Part shown: positions 49,175 through 57,939 of the stretch, one piece after another
How the letters are laid out: every line of letters starts with the position of its first letter
Position numbering within the stretch: the first letter of the stretch is position 1
Origin: Gemmatirosa kalamazoonensis
Lineage (GTDB): Bacteria; Gemmatimonadota; Gemmatimonadetes; Gemmatimonadales; Gemmatimonadaceae
Assembly: GCF_000522985.1 (NCBI RefSeq)
Contig: NZ_CP007128.1
Coordinates: forward strand, 4,386,220-4,450,219
Direction: 5' to 3'
Length of the DNA stretch: 64,000 nucleotides
Position numbers and translations under genes: made by a program
The notes under the pieces: model-generated
Databases searched by the model: none
What the model was told of the DNA's origin: nothing
What the model saw: only the letters and a program-made list of their open reading frames with translations

Positions 49175-50476
49175 TCAGAGCAGCCGCTGGATCGTGTACA
49201 GCAGCAGCCCGACCAGCCCGCCGACGACGGTGCCGTTGATGCGGATGTACTGCAGGTCCTTGCCGATCTGGATCTCGATGCGGCGCGACGTCGCGGCGGG
49301 ATCCCAGCCGGCGACGGTGGTCTCGATGAGCTGCGCGACCTCCGAGCGATACTGCTCCACCGCGAACAGCACCGCGTCGGTGATCCAGCCGTCGACCTTC
49401 GCCATCAGCTCGGGGTCGCCGAGGATCGCGTTGCCCAACGACACGAGGCCGCGCTCGACCGCGAGCAGCGTGCTCGTCCCCTCCCCCTCCTCGGCGTAGC
49501 GCGCGAGCTTCGACTTCACGTCGCTCCAGATCGACGCGGCGTACTCGCGCACGGCGGGGTGCGTGAGCACCTCCTCCTTGATCGCCTCGGTGCGCGCGAT
49601 GGTGTCGGGCGACGTGCGCAGCTTCTCGGCGAAGCGGCGCACGGCCTCGTCGAACCGCGCGCGCACCGTGTGATTCGGGTTCGCGGCGATCTCCACGAGC
49701 GTGCGCTCGAGCGCGGCGACGACCTTCTCGTGGATCCGATCCTCCACCGCGCCGGGCATCCACCACGGTGCCTCGGCGGCGATGCGGTCGCGGATCATCC
49801 CCTCGTTCTCGCCCACGAAGCGAACGGCGAGGCGGAGCGCGTCGTCGAACAGCTCCTGGTGGCGGCCGTCGGCCGTCAGCAGCTCGACGCCGCGTCCGAG
49901 GATCGGCGCGACCTGCACCTTCTGCGCGCGGCTCACCAGGCTGCGCTCGATGAAGTCCTGCACGTCCTCGTCGCGCAGCACCTGCGCGGCGCCGTGCAGG
50001 CTCGCCGCGACCTGGCGCCCCATGGTGCGCGCATGCGCCGGGTCGGACAGCCACGTCGCGACGCGGGCGCCGACGCGCGCCGAGGCGAGCTTCGCGGCGA
50101 CGACCTCGCGCGCGAGGAAGTTGCGCTGCACGAACGTGCCCAGGCTCCGTCCGATGCGGTCCTTGCGCGCCGGCACGATCGCCGTGTGCGGGATCTTCAG
50201 GCCTAACGGATGCCGGAACAGCGCCGTCACCGCGAACCAGTCGGCCACGCCGCCCACCATCGACGCTTCGGCCGCGGCGCGCACGTAGCCGAGCCACGGA
50301 TAGCGCGGCTCGAGCCACCGTGCCACGACGAACAGCACCGCCGCGACGCCCAGCATGCCGGTCGCGCGCCGCTGCATCACGACGAGCTGCCGCTGCTTCT
50401 CGGCCTCGTCCGCGATCGGCGGCGGCACGGTGGGATCGTGCTCCGGCCGCAGGATGACGCCGGTGCCGTCCGTCAC
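49175..50476 (-). CDS. DUF445 family membrane-associated protein
   Basis: A 433-residue protein starting with GTG 50476, overlapping the upstream gene's stop (GTGA). Near residue 42 a TM segment (GMLGVAAVLFVVARW) is followed by the DUF445 hallmark AAAEASMVGGVADWFAVTALFRHPLGLKIPHTAI (split: ASMVGGVADWFAVTALFRHP and LGLKIPHTAIVP). A long helical stretch follows, and a last hydrophobic segment (NGTVVGGLVGLLLYTIQ) ends the protein. Function is unknown; the family relates to YheB/YjiN-type proteins. It is the last gene of the operon that contains pilD and the Clp-like ATPase. Confidence 0.88.
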   Translation of the reverse strand: MTDGTGVILRPEHDPTVPPPIADEAEKQRQLVVMQRRATGMLGVAAVLFVVARWLEPRYPWLGYVRAAAEASMVGGVADWFAVTALFRHPLGLKIPHTAIVPARKDRIGRSLGTFVQRNFLAREVVAAKLASARVGARVATWLSDPAHARTMGRQVAASLHGAAQVLRDEDVQDFIERSLVSRAQKVQVAPILGRGVELLTADGRHQELFDDALRLAVRFVGENEGMIRDRIAAEAPWWMPGAVEDRIHEKVVAALERTLVEIAANPNHTVRARFDEAVRRFAEKLRTSPDTIARTEAIKEEVLTHPAVREYAASIWSDVKSKLARYAEEGEGTSTLLAVERGLVSLGNAILGDPELMAKVDGWITDAVLFAVEQYRSEVAQLIETTVAGWDPAATSRRIEIQIGKDLQYIRINGTVVGGLVGLLLYTIQRLL

Positions 50477-51732
50477 TCGTGTAACGTCACCTTCGTGAGG
50501 TCGACCGCGGGGGTCGCGCCGGGCGGCGCGTCGACGTACAGCACGGCGGGCCGACCCTGCACGTCCGTGGCGCGCAGCAGGACGGTGCGTCCGCCGCCGC
50601 CGGTGTACTGGCGACCGCCGGCCGGCGCCGCGGGGCCGAGCTTCGCGTCGGGGTAGTGCTTCGGAAGCGTCTGGCCGAGCGCGTCGAAGAACTCCGCCGC
50701 GTCCTGCGCCGAGTCCCACACCGTGACCCACACGAACGCGTCGCCCTGCGGCGTGCGCACGATGTCGTAGCGATCGCCGTCCCATCCCTGCGCGGCGCGC
50801 GCGGCGAGATCGAGGTCCTCGGTGTGATGATAGAGCAGCAGCCGGATCTCGAACTCGCCCAACGTGCCCGTATAGGCGACGCTGCCCGGGGTCGGCGTCG
50901 GCAGCGTGATGGTCGTCGGCGCGTCGGGCTTGCCGCCGTCCTTGCCGAAGTACGCGTCGGCGTGCAGCACCTGCTCGGTCGACGTCGGGAGCCGCTTCAG
51001 CAGCGAATCACCGCCGCCGCGGTCGACGAAGCGGCGCGCGAACTCGGCGCCGCTGAGATACGGGAACAGCAGCGTCTCGCGCACGACGAACGGCGCCTCG
51101 GAGAGCACCGGCGTGCGCTCCATGTTCTCGCGGATCTCGCCGCGCACGCGATCCCACGCGCCCGGTGCCTGCAAGGCGACGCCGCTCGACGCGAACTGCG
51201 CGTAGCTCGCGAGCCCTTCGAGCGCCGCGTGCGCCGCGGCCGAGCGATCGTTCTCGCCCGTGACGCGCTCGATGGAGTCGAGGTTCGCGTGCTGGTCCTG
51301 CAGCGCGTGCACCAGCTCGTGCCGCAGCGTGACCTCGGCGGACGCGCTGTCCGCGCCGTCGACGATGTAGAGCGTCTTCGACTTCGGATCGTAGTAGCCG
51401 ACGATCTGGCGCTCGAGGATGCGCGCGAGGAGCTGCCGCAGGTTGACGCTGTCGGGCACGAGGCCGAGGCGCTTGTACGCCGCTTCTTCGGCGGCGACGT
51501 CACGGCGCGCGAGCGAGTCGTCGAGCGTCTGCTGCACGAACGCCCGCACCTGGTCGGCCGAGCGCACCTCGACCTTCGGCGGCGACACGAAGCGCAGCCC
51601 CGTGGCGTGCTCGATCTGCGGCGCGAGCGCGACCGCGCGCTCCACGTACGAGCGGTGGTCGGAGGTCGTACGCTGGCAGGCGGCCGCCGCGATCGCCCCC
51701 GCCGCGACGACGAGGCGATGCGATCGCGTCAT
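50473..51732 (-). CDS. Lipoprotein with HExxH metallopeptidase-like motif
   Basis: A 419-residue protein. The leader MTRSHRLVVAAGAIAAAAC ends in a lipobox Cys. Near residue 140 is VTLRHELVHALQDQHANLDS, an HExxH zinc motif as in gluzincin-type peptidases; a conserved Glu downstream (AALEGLASYAQF) could be the third ligand. YYDPKSKTLYIVDG just before it resembles the substrate strand of minimal metallopeptidases. The rest is beta-rich and unassigned. Its ATG (51732) overlaps the Clp-like gene's TGA (ATGA), so I prefer it over the GTG two codons upstream. Peptidase activity is inferred only. Confidence 0.8.
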   Translation of the reverse strand: MTRSHRLVVAAGAIAAAACQRTTSDHRSYVERAVALAPQIEHATGLRFVSPPKVEVRSADQVRAFVQQTLDDSLARRDVAAEEAAYKRLGLVPDSVNLRQLLARILERQIVGYYDPKSKTLYIVDGADSASAEVTLRHELVHALQDQHANLDSIERVTGENDRSAAAHAALEGLASYAQFASSGVALQAPGAWDRVRGEIRENMERTPVLSEAPFVVRETLLFPYLSGAEFARRFVDRGGGDSLLKRLPTSTEQVLHADAYFGKDGGKPDAPTTITLPTPTPGSVAYTGTLGEFEIRLLLYHHTEDLDLAARAAQGWDGDRYDIVRTPQGDAFVWVTVWDSAQDAAEFFDALGQTLPKHYPDAKLGPAAPAGGRQYTGGGGRTVLLRATDVQGRPAVLYVDAPPGATPAVDLTKVTLHE

Positions 51733-53000
51733 GGCCACTTCACCGTCCGGCCCACGGTGCGCGACACGATCCGCGCGACGTCTACGCCGCGCACCACGGC
51801 GCCCTCGGCGACGAGCAGCGGCGCGAGCTCCGCCTCGATCTCGCCGAGGCGCGGCGCGGGCGGCGGCAGCGGGCCGTCGGCGTTAGGCGCGGGACGCGGC
51901 GCCGGGCGCGGCGCGGCGCGCGGCGGCGTCTTCGGGATCGGCTGCGGCGGCGGCGCGTCGCCGAAGAACGACTCCAGCTCCTGGCCGAAGCGCTCGATGT
52001 ACGCCATGCCCTGCTGCGCGTAGCGATTGAGCTTGTCGGACCCGGTCTCTTCGGATGCGTCGTCGGGCGCGTCGACGCCGGCTTCCTCGGCCGGCTTGCC
52101 GGCGCGGCGGGCCTCGGCGCGCCGCTGCCGCGCGCGCTCGGCGCGCTCGTCCTCGGCGGCGGCGCGCTCGGCGATCAGCGCGCGGCGCTCCTTCAGCAGC
52201 GCCTCGGTGCGCGGCGAGTGCGCGGCCTTCGCCTGCAGGTGCGCGCACGTCTCGTCGAGCGCGTCGATGCAGCGGTCGGGGCGCATGCGCTCCACCATCC
52301 ACTCGTCGGTGAGCTGGAGCGCCGCCTGCAGCGCGTCGTCGGTGATGACGACGCCGTGGTGCCGCTCGAGGACGGCGCGGCGCGCGCGGAGGATCTCCAT
52401 CGTCTCCGGCGGCGAGAGCTCGCGGATGTCGACGCGCTGGAAGCGTCGCTCGAGCGCGGGATCGGTCATGATCCACCGCTCGTACTCGTCCGACGTCGTG
52501 GCGCCGATGACGCGGAAGTCGCCGCGGGTGAGCGCGGGCTTCAGCATGTTGCCGGCGTCCATCGCCGCGCCCTGCGCGGTGCCCTGCCCGACGAGGTTGT
52601 GCAGCTCGTCGATGAACAGGATGACGTCGGGGGCCGCGGTGACCTCGGCGACGATCGCCTGGACGCGCTCCTCGTACTGGCCGCGGTACATCGTGCCGCC
52701 GAGCAGCGCCATGTGGTCGAGCGCGAGGACGCGGGCGCCGCGGAGTGCGAGCGGGAGGCGCCCTTCCGCCGCGCGCTGGGCGAGCCCCTCCACGATGGCC
52801 GTCTTGCCGACGCCGGCCGGCCCGGTGAGCACCGGGTTGTTCTTGCCGTGCCGCAGCAGCACGTCGATCACGCGGTCGATCTCGGGGTCGCGGCAGCGGA
52901 TCGGGTCGAGTCGGCCGGCGCGCGCGGCCGACGTCAGGTCGCGCGTGAACTTCGTGAGCGCGGTCTCGGTGGATGGGCGCAAGATGTCGCCGAGCGTCAC
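51729..53000 (-). CDS. ClpA/ClpB-like AAA+ ATPase with only the first ATPase ring
   Basis: A 423-residue protein starting with GTG 53000 (GTGA overlap with pilD). It begins at LTKFTRDLTSAARAGRLDPI, the usual entry into the ClpA/B D1 ring, with LTGPAGVGKTAIVEG (Walker A), VILFIDELHNLVG (Walker B), VIGATTSDEYERW (sensor 1) and DPALERRFQ (Arg finger). A helical Glu/Arg-rich middle follows. The C-terminus RIVSRTVGRTVKWP looks like the D1-D2 linker (VVSxxTGIPV) and then stops. Thus neither the N-domain nor the D2 ring is present. It may be a dedicated one-ring ATPase rather than a degraded ClpB, because the frame and motifs are intact. Confidence 0.88.
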   Translation of the reverse strand: MTLGDILRPSTETALTKFTRDLTSAARAGRLDPIRCRDPEIDRVIDVLLRHGKNNPVLTGPAGVGKTAIVEGLAQRAAEGRLPLALRGARVLALDHMALLGGTMYRGQYEERVQAIVAEVTAAPDVILFIDELHNLVGQGTAQGAAMDAGNMLKPALTRGDFRVIGATTSDEYERWIMTDPALERRFQRVDIRELSPPETMEILRARRAVLERHHGVVITDDALQAALQLTDEWMVERMRPDRCIDALDETCAHLQAKAAHSPRTEALLKERRALIAERAAAEDERAERARQRRAEARRAGKPAEEAGVDAPDDASEETGSDKLNRYAQQGMAYIERFGQELESFFGDAPPPQPIPKTPPRAAPRPAPRPAPNADGPLPPPAPRLGEIEAELAPLLVAEGAVVRGVDVARIVSRTVGRTVKWP

Positions 53001-53878
53001 GGTTGCAGGATTCGCGTCATGTACCAGGCGATGAGGCGGTCGCCCCAGAGGAGTGTGAACAGCGCGGCGGGCGCGAGGAAGACCCCGAAAGGAATCTCCG
53101 TGATGTCGCGGGCGCCATCGAGCTCCTCGGTGGTACCCCCGGACGGCGCCGTCGATGCACCGCCGCGGGCGCGCAAGAGCCTCGCCGGCACCACGACGAG
53201 CGCCGCGACGACGGCCCCGATGAACGCGGCGACGAGCACGGTGAGCCCAGCGCGCCCGGCGCCGAGCGCGGCGCCGATGCCGGCCATCATCGTGATGTCC
53301 CCCTCGCCCATCGCCTCGCGGCCGAAGGCCCGCTCGCCGAGCCAGCGCAGGATCGCGATCGCGCCGGCGCCGGTGCACGCGCCCACGATGGCGTCGTACG
53401 GCCCGGCGAAGTGCGAGGATTCGGCGACGCTCGGCGCGAACCAGACCGCGAACGCGACGAGCAGCTGCCAGGCGAGCAGGAACAGCGTGAAGCCGTCCGG
53501 GATGACGTAGTGCTTCGCGTCGGTGGCGGAGATGCCGAACAGCACGGTGCCGAACACGGCGACCCGGAGCGCCTCGATGCTCGGACCGAACGTGGCGACG
53601 GCCGCCACCCAGCCGAGGGCGACGAGCAGCTCGACGGCCGGGTAGGCGGCCGAGATCGGAAGGCCGCAGCCGGCGCATTTCCCGCGCAGGACGAGCCAGC
53701 TCACGATCGGGACGTTCTCGAACCACCGGACGCCGCGGCCGCACTTCGGGCAGCGCGACGGCGGCCGCACGACGGACAGGCCCTCGGGCCACCGGACGAT
53801 GCAGACGTTCAGGAACGAGCCGATGACCGCGCCGATGAGGAACGCGAGGACGAGGGCGGCGGGCTGAGGGATGGGCAT
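52997..53878 (-). CDS. pilD: Prepilin peptidase (type IV leader peptidase, A24)
   Basis: A 293-residue polytopic membrane protein. MPIPQPAALVLAFLIGAVIGSFLNVCIVR (split: LAFLIGAVIGSFLNVCIVR) opens as in PilD; two CxxC pairs (RCPKCGRG, KCAGCGLP) form the cytoplasmic zinc domain; the catalytic aspartates are in SATDAKHYVIPDG and GEGDITMMAGIGAALG. It cleaves and N-methylates type IV pilins and pseudopilins. No pilin gene is in this window. The ATG 53878 lies 76 bp past the methyltransferase stop; the next gene overlaps by GTGA. Confidence 0.93.
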   Translation of the reverse strand: MPIPQPAALVLAFLIGAVIGSFLNVCIVRWPEGLSVVRPPSRCPKCGRGVRWFENVPIVSWLVLRGKCAGCGLPISAAYPAVELLVALGWVAAVATFGPSIEALRVAVFGTVLFGISATDAKHYVIPDGFTLFLLAWQLLVAFAVWFAPSVAESSHFAGPYDAIVGACTGAGAIAILRWLGERAFGREAMGEGDITMMAGIGAALGAGRAGLTVLVAAFIGAVVAALVVVPARLLRARGGASTAPSGGTTEELDGARDITEIPFGVFLAPAALFTLLWGDRLIAWYMTRILQP

Positions 53879-53954
53879 CACGGGAACTGCGGGCTGAGGG
53901 CGGGATCGAGCGCTGCGCTCAGGATGACGAGCGGCGGACCCGCGAGGCCACGAG

Positions 53955-54740
53955 TCACCCGCGGAGCGCCTCCGGCCGCAGCTCGTAGAGCAGGATCCCT
54001 GCAGCAACCGCCGCGTTCAGCGACTCGACACCGGGCGCGATGGGGATCGCCGCCAGCCGGCTCGCCCGCGCCCGGGCTCGCTGCGACAGCCCCGCGCCTT
54101 CGTTGCCGACCGCCAGGACGAGCCGCGCCGGCCGCTCGGCGGCGAGCCGCGAGACCGGCTGCCCCGCCCCGTCGGCGCCCCACAGCTCGGCCCCCGTGCC
54201 GGCCATCGCCTCGTCCAGCTCCTCCCACGCGGCGTGGGCCACCGGCTGGTGGAACAGCGCGCCCATCGCGCTCCGCACGACCTTGGCACCCCACAGGTCG
54301 ACCGTCCCGGTGACGGCGATCACACCCGCGGCATCGAACGCCGCCGCGCTCCGCAGCATGGTGCCGGCGTTGCCCGGGTCCTGCACCGCATCGAGCAGGA
54401 GGACGCAGCCGCCGTCGCCGAGGTGCGCGAGAACGTCGCTGGCGGTGGTGCGCGGCTGCTCGGCCACGGCGAGCACGCCCTGAGGCGAGTCGGTGTCGGC
54501 GGCGGAGGCGAAGTCGGTGTCGGAGACGTCGAGCAGCGGCACGCCGCGGACCTCGAGCGCGTGCCGGAGCGACGCGCCGCGCTCGGTCGCGTCGAGCGCC
54601 GGAGCGGCCAGCGCGCCGCGCACCGGCACGGCACTCGCCAATAGCTCCTCGACGGCGCGCACGCCCTCGGCGACGAACAGGCCGTGTCGCTCGCGGGCGC
54701 GGCGGCGGCGGAGGTCGCGGGCCAGACTCAGCAGACGCAC
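53955..54740 (-). CDS. TrmH/SpoU family RNA 2'-O-methyltransferase
   Basis: A 261-residue SPOUT methyltransferase. The N-terminal substrate-binding part starts RRRRARERHGLFVAEGVRAVEELL (split: ERHGLFVAEGVRAVEELL). The knot motifs are LLDAVQDPGNAGTMLRSAAAFDA (motif 1, catalytic Asn-Arg), LVLAVGNEGAGLSQ (motif 2) and IPIAPGVESLNAAVAAGILLYE (motif 3). It methylates a ribose in rRNA or tRNA; the exact target is not visible. It is divergent from the M48 peptidase gene across 127 bp. Confidence 0.9.
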   Translation of the reverse strand: MRLLSLARDLRRRRARERHGLFVAEGVRAVEELLASAVPVRGALAAPALDATERGASLRHALEVRGVPLLDVSDTDFASAADTDSPQGVLAVAEQPRTTASDVLAHLGDGGCVLLLDAVQDPGNAGTMLRSAAAFDAAGVIAVTGTVDLWGAKVVRSAMGALFHQPVAHAAWEELDEAMAGTGAELWGADGAGQPVSRLAAERPARLVLAVGNEGAGLSQRARARASRLAAIPIAPGVESLNAAVAAGILLYELRPEALRG

Positions 54741-54867
54741 GCGGCTACCTCCGCCCTTCGGAATGGACCTTGCCCCCGTTCGGCGGGTCGTAATAGTGGC
54801 AGAAGGGCTCCATTGCCGTCACAGGCAGACACGTGAACTCAAGCGCTCGCGGAGCATCGGAGTCGTC

Positions 54868-55695
54868 ATGAGACATTCTATCGTCCGCCGCACGATCGCC
54901 GGAGCCGCGCTGGCGCTGGCCGGCACGGCGTGCGGCGTCTCGCAGCAGCAGGAAGTCGAGATGGGCGCGCAGTACTCGGCGCAGATCAACCAGCAGCTGC
55001 CGATCATCACCGACGCGCTGGTGAACCAGTACATCAACACGCTCGGGATGGAGCTGGCGCGCGTCGCGGACACGCGCGGCCTCGAGTGGCACTTCTACGT
55101 CGTGAACAGCCCCGAGGTCAATGCGTTCGCGGTTCCCGGCGGCTATGTGTACGTGAACCGCGGGCTGATCGAGCGCGCGTCCAAGATGGACCAGGTGGCC
55201 GGGGTGCTCGGTCACGAGATCGGCCACGTGACGCATCGGCACTCGGTGAAGCAGATGGAGCAGCAGAACGGCGCGCAGATCGGCGTGACGGTGGCGTGCG
55301 TGCTCCAGCCGGCGGTGTGCAACAGCGGTCTCGGATCGACGGCGATCAACGTCGTGGGCACGGCGGTGTTCGCGAAGTTCAGCCGCAACGACGAGGCGGA
55401 AGCGGACCAGGCGGGGATCGAGTACACGACGAAGGCGGGCATCGACCCGCGCGGCATCCCCGAGATGTTCCAGATCCTGCTCGACGAGCGGCAGACGGCG
55501 CCGAGCAAGGTGGAGGCGTGGTTCGCGACGCACCCGCTGGAGGAGGACCGCATCCGCGACACCGAGGCGACGATCTCGAAGTACAACGTGGCGCAGCTGA
55601 ACCAGCTGACCAAGGACACGCAGAACTTCCACACGTTCCAGCAGCGGCTCCGGTCGCTGCCGCAGGCGCCGCAGTCGCGAACGGGCGGGAACTGA
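54868..55695 (+). CDS. M48 family zinc metalloprotease, lipoprotein (BepA/LoiP-like)
   Basis: A 275-residue protein. The leader RRTIAGAALALAGTACGVS gives a lipobox Cys near residue 22. The M48 domain has NSPEVNAFAVPGGYVYVNRGL, then GVLGHEIGHVTHRHSVKQ (HExxH) and the third ligand Glu in RNDEAEADQAGIEYT. FATHPLEEDRI near the end is also typical. Such enzymes degrade misassembled outer-membrane proteins. The ATG 54868 has GGAG upstream. It is followed by a tandem-unit hairpin. Confidence 0.92.
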   Translation: MRHSIVRRTIAGAALALAGTACGVSQQQEVEMGAQYSAQINQQLPIITDALVNQYINTLGMELARVADTRGLEWHFYVVNSPEVNAFAVPGGYVYVNRGLIERASKMDQVAGVLGHEIGHVTHRHSVKQMEQQNGAQIGVTVACVLQPAVCNSGLGSTAINVVGTAVFAKFSRNDEAEADQAGIEYTTKAGIDPRGIPEMFQILLDERQTAPSKVEAWFATHPLEEDRIRDTEATISKYNVAQLNQLTKDTQNFHTFQQRLRSLPQAPQSRTGGN

Positions 55696-55702
55696 CCTGG
55701 CA

Positions 55703-55759
55703 GCGTGGCTGCGTGGCTGGGTCACCGCCATCACGCAGCCACGCAGCCACGCAGCCACG
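55703..55759. repeat. Tandem-unit inverted repeat (hairpin), GTGGCTGC units, between convergent genes
   Basis: Perfect 17-nt arms (55703-55719 and 55736-55752), each two copies of GTGGCTGC or its complement, with a third copy extending the right side to 55759. Loop 16 nt. It lies between the stops of the M48 gene and punA. The unit is the same as in the hairpin at 17484-17536, 38 kb away. Confidence 0.8.
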
Positions 55760-55763
55760 TAGC

Positions 55764-56597
55764 TCACAGTCGTTCCACGAACTCCCGCACGAGCGCGCGG
55801 AATTGCGCTCCCACACGCGTCCCGACCTCCAGCACCTCCGCGTGACTGAGCGGGTGCTGTCCGATGCCGCAGGCGAGGTTGGTGATGCAGCTCACGCCGG
55901 CGACGCGCATGCCTAACGCCTTGGCGACGATGACCTCCGGGACGGTGGACATCCCGACGGCGTCGGCGCCGAGGCGCTCGAGCATCCGGACCTCCGCCGG
56001 CGTCTCGTAGCTCGGCCCGAGGAGCCCGAAGTAGACGCCCTCCTGCACCCGCTCGCCGATCGCGCGCGCCGCATCGCGGAGCACCGCGCGCAGCGACGGG
56101 TCGTACGCCTCCGACATGTCCGGGAAGCGCACGTCGCCGTCGTGCAGCGCGCCGACGAGCGGATTGCGGAACATGAGGTTGACGTGGTCGGCGATGATCA
56201 TGAGATCGCCCGGCGCGAAGGTGCGCCGCACGCCGCCGGCCGCGTTGCTCACGAACAGCGTGCGCACGCCGAGCGCGTGGAGCACGCGCACCGGGAAGCC
56301 GGCGAGCGCCGCGGCGTGTCCCTCGTACATGTGGAACCGGCCGGCGAGCGCGATCACGTCCTTGCCGCCGAGTCGACCGGCGAGCAGCGCGCCCGCGTGC
56401 CCCGCGACCGTCGCCGTCGGGAATCCCGGCACGTCGCCGAACGAGATGCGGCGCGCGTCCTCGAGATCGTCCACGAGCCCGCCGAGCCCCGAGCCGAGCA
56501 CGATGCCGCACGCCGGCGCGGAGACGTCGAGCCGCGCGCGGACGACGCGCGCCGCGTGATCCGCCTCGTGGGGGCCCAACCCGGAGTCGGCGCTCAT
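55764..56597 (-). CDS. punA: Purine nucleoside phosphorylase (trimeric type)
   Basis: A 277-residue protein. Motifs of the trimeric PNP family: GIVLGSGLGGLVDD, VAGHAGALLAGRLGG, AGRFHMYEGH, FVSNAAGGVRRTFAPGDLM, VGMSTVPEVIVAK and SCITNLACGI. It splits inosine and guanosine with phosphate to the base and ribose-1-phosphate. Its ATG overlaps the add TGA (ATGA), so it directly receives inosine produced by that enzyme. Last gene of the purine salvage operon. Confidence 0.93.
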   Translation of the reverse strand: MSADSGLGPHEADHAARVVRARLDVSAPACGIVLGSGLGGLVDDLEDARRISFGDVPGFPTATVAGHAGALLAGRLGGKDVIALAGRFHMYEGHAAALAGFPVRVLHALGVRTLFVSNAAGGVRRTFAPGDLMIIADHVNLMFRNPLVGALHDGDVRFPDMSEAYDPSLRAVLRDAARAIGERVQEGVYFGLLGPSYETPAEVRMLERLGADAVGMSTVPEVIVAKALGMRVAGVSCITNLACGIGQHPLSHAEVLEVGTRVGAQFRALVREFVERL

Positions 56598-57712
56598 TGC
56601 GGGCCCTCCAGCAGCGCGGACTCCGCGGTGACGGGGCTCTCGCCCGCCCCGTGGCCGGTGAGCGCCGCGATCTCGCTCTCCACGCGGTGGATGAGCGCGC
56701 GCCGCTCCGGATACGGGAGGAACGAGCTCTGGAAGCCGTTCAGCGCCACGACCGCGAGCTCGTCGAGCGTGAAGCCGAGCCGTCGGACAGCGTGCTCGTA
56801 CTCGTCCACCAGCGTCGTGCCGCTCATCAGCCGGTTGTCCGTGTTCAGCACGACGTTCAAGCCGCGGTCGAAGTACTCGCGGAACGGGTGCGTCTCGTAC
56901 GACGACGTGGCGCGCGTCTGCACGTTCGACGTGAGGCAGCACTCGACGCAGATGCGCCGGTCGTTGATGTAGTCGAACAGCGACGCGTCCTCGATGATGC
57001 GCGTGCCGTGGCCCACGCGGTCGCAGCCGCAGACGTGCACGGCGTCGCGCACGCTCTCGGGGCCGAACCCCTCGCCGGCGTGGCAGGTGCACGCCATGTC
57101 GTTGTCGCGCACGATCTGGAACGCCTCCTTGAAGCGGCGCGCGGGGTTCCCCGCCTCCCCGCCGGCGAGGTCGAAGCCGACGACGCCGTGCTTGCGGTAG
57201 TCGAGCGCGAGGCGCGCCTGCGCGACGGCGAGATCGAGGGGCTGGTTGCGCAGCGCACAGACGATGACGCGCGCCACGACGTCGTGCTCGCGCTCCGCGC
57301 GCGCGAAGCCGCGCAGCACCGCGTCCACCGGCGCGCCGAGGTCGAGGCCACGACGCGTGTTGAGCACCGGCGCGAAGCGCGCCTCGAGATAGCGCACGCC
57401 TTCCGCCGCGGCGTCGGCCGCGAGCTCGTACGCGATGCGCTCGATCGCCGGCTCGGTCTGCATCACCGAGAGCGTGATCTCGAACCGCTCCAGGTAGTCC
57501 TCGAGGTGGCGCGCGTCGTCGACGCGCATGTAGTCGCGCAGCTCGTCGGCGGTGGCGCGCGGCATCGGCACGCCGAGCTCCTCGCCCAGGTCGAGGAGCG
57601 TCTCGGGGCGCACGGAGCCGTCGAGGTGGCAGTGCAGCTCGGCCTTCGGCAGGCGGACGAGCAGCTCGCGGGAAATCGGCGGTCGTGCGCCGCCGTCGTC
57701 GCGTTCGGTCAT
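56594..57712 (-). CDS. add: Adenosine deaminase
   Basis: A 372-residue TIM-barrel deaminase. Zinc ligands in LPKAELHCHLDGSVRPETL (HxH), the acid Glu in CHAGEGFGPESV, DRVGHGTRIIED, and the C-terminal NTDNRLMSGTTLVDEYE with the two Asp. Signature FDLAGGE is present near residue 180. It deaminates adenosine to inosine in the cytosol. It overlaps the small gene upstream (ATGA) and punA downstream (ATGA). Confidence 0.94.
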   Translation of the reverse strand: MTERDDGGARPPISRELLVRLPKAELHCHLDGSVRPETLLDLGEELGVPMPRATADELRDYMRVDDARHLEDYLERFEITLSVMQTEPAIERIAYELAADAAAEGVRYLEARFAPVLNTRRGLDLGAPVDAVLRGFARAEREHDVVARVIVCALRNQPLDLAVAQARLALDYRKHGVVGFDLAGGEAGNPARRFKEAFQIVRDNDMACTCHAGEGFGPESVRDAVHVCGCDRVGHGTRIIEDASLFDYINDRRICVECCLTSNVQTRATSSYETHPFREYFDRGLNVVLNTDNRLMSGTTLVDEYEHAVRRLGFTLDELAVVALNGFQSSFLPYPERRALIHRVESEIAALTGHGAGESPVTAESALLEGPQ

Positions 57713-57939
57713 CGCGCGGTGATGGTGCGGTAGATGGCGCCGGCGAACGTCGGCGCGTCGGCGGCGGTCGGCAGGCCGCGCGAGTCGACGAGCGCGCGCT
57801 CGCCGGCGGCCACCCGCGCCGCCTCGCCCTCGTCGGCCACGCGCAGGGCATCGAGCGCGCTCGCACCGCGCGGCACGTCGACGCCGCGCTCGTTCACGAA
57901 CACGCGCACCGTCGTCGGCTCGCTCTCGGGCGAGCTCAC
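57709..57939 (-). CDS. Small protein with a possible ubiquitin-like (beta-grasp) fold
   Basis: A 76-residue protein starting with GTG 57939. It overlaps both neighbours: GTGA with the 5'-nucleotidase stop and ATGA with add, so it is certainly inside the operon. TVRVFVNERGVDVPRGASALDALRVAD (split: VRVFVNERGVDVPRGASALD) has the strand-turn-strand-helix pattern of ThiS/MoaD-like proteins (V-x-V-NE/G-R-x-x-x-V-P-x-G-x-S/T-x-x-D-x-L). It lacks a terminal Gly-Gly, ending ITAR. Function unknown; the fold is my reading, not established. Confidence 0.65.
   Translation of the reverse strand: MSSPESEPTTVRVFVNERGVDVPRGASALDALRVADEGEAARVAAGERALVDSRGLPTAADAPTFAGAIYRTITAR

Noticed and set aside
48987-49499. 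Open frame with repeated Glu-Asp-Thr residues over the lon-DUF445 gap
   Set aside because: The repetitive peptide is only the translation of the tandem DNA units; no Shine-Dalgarno or family support.
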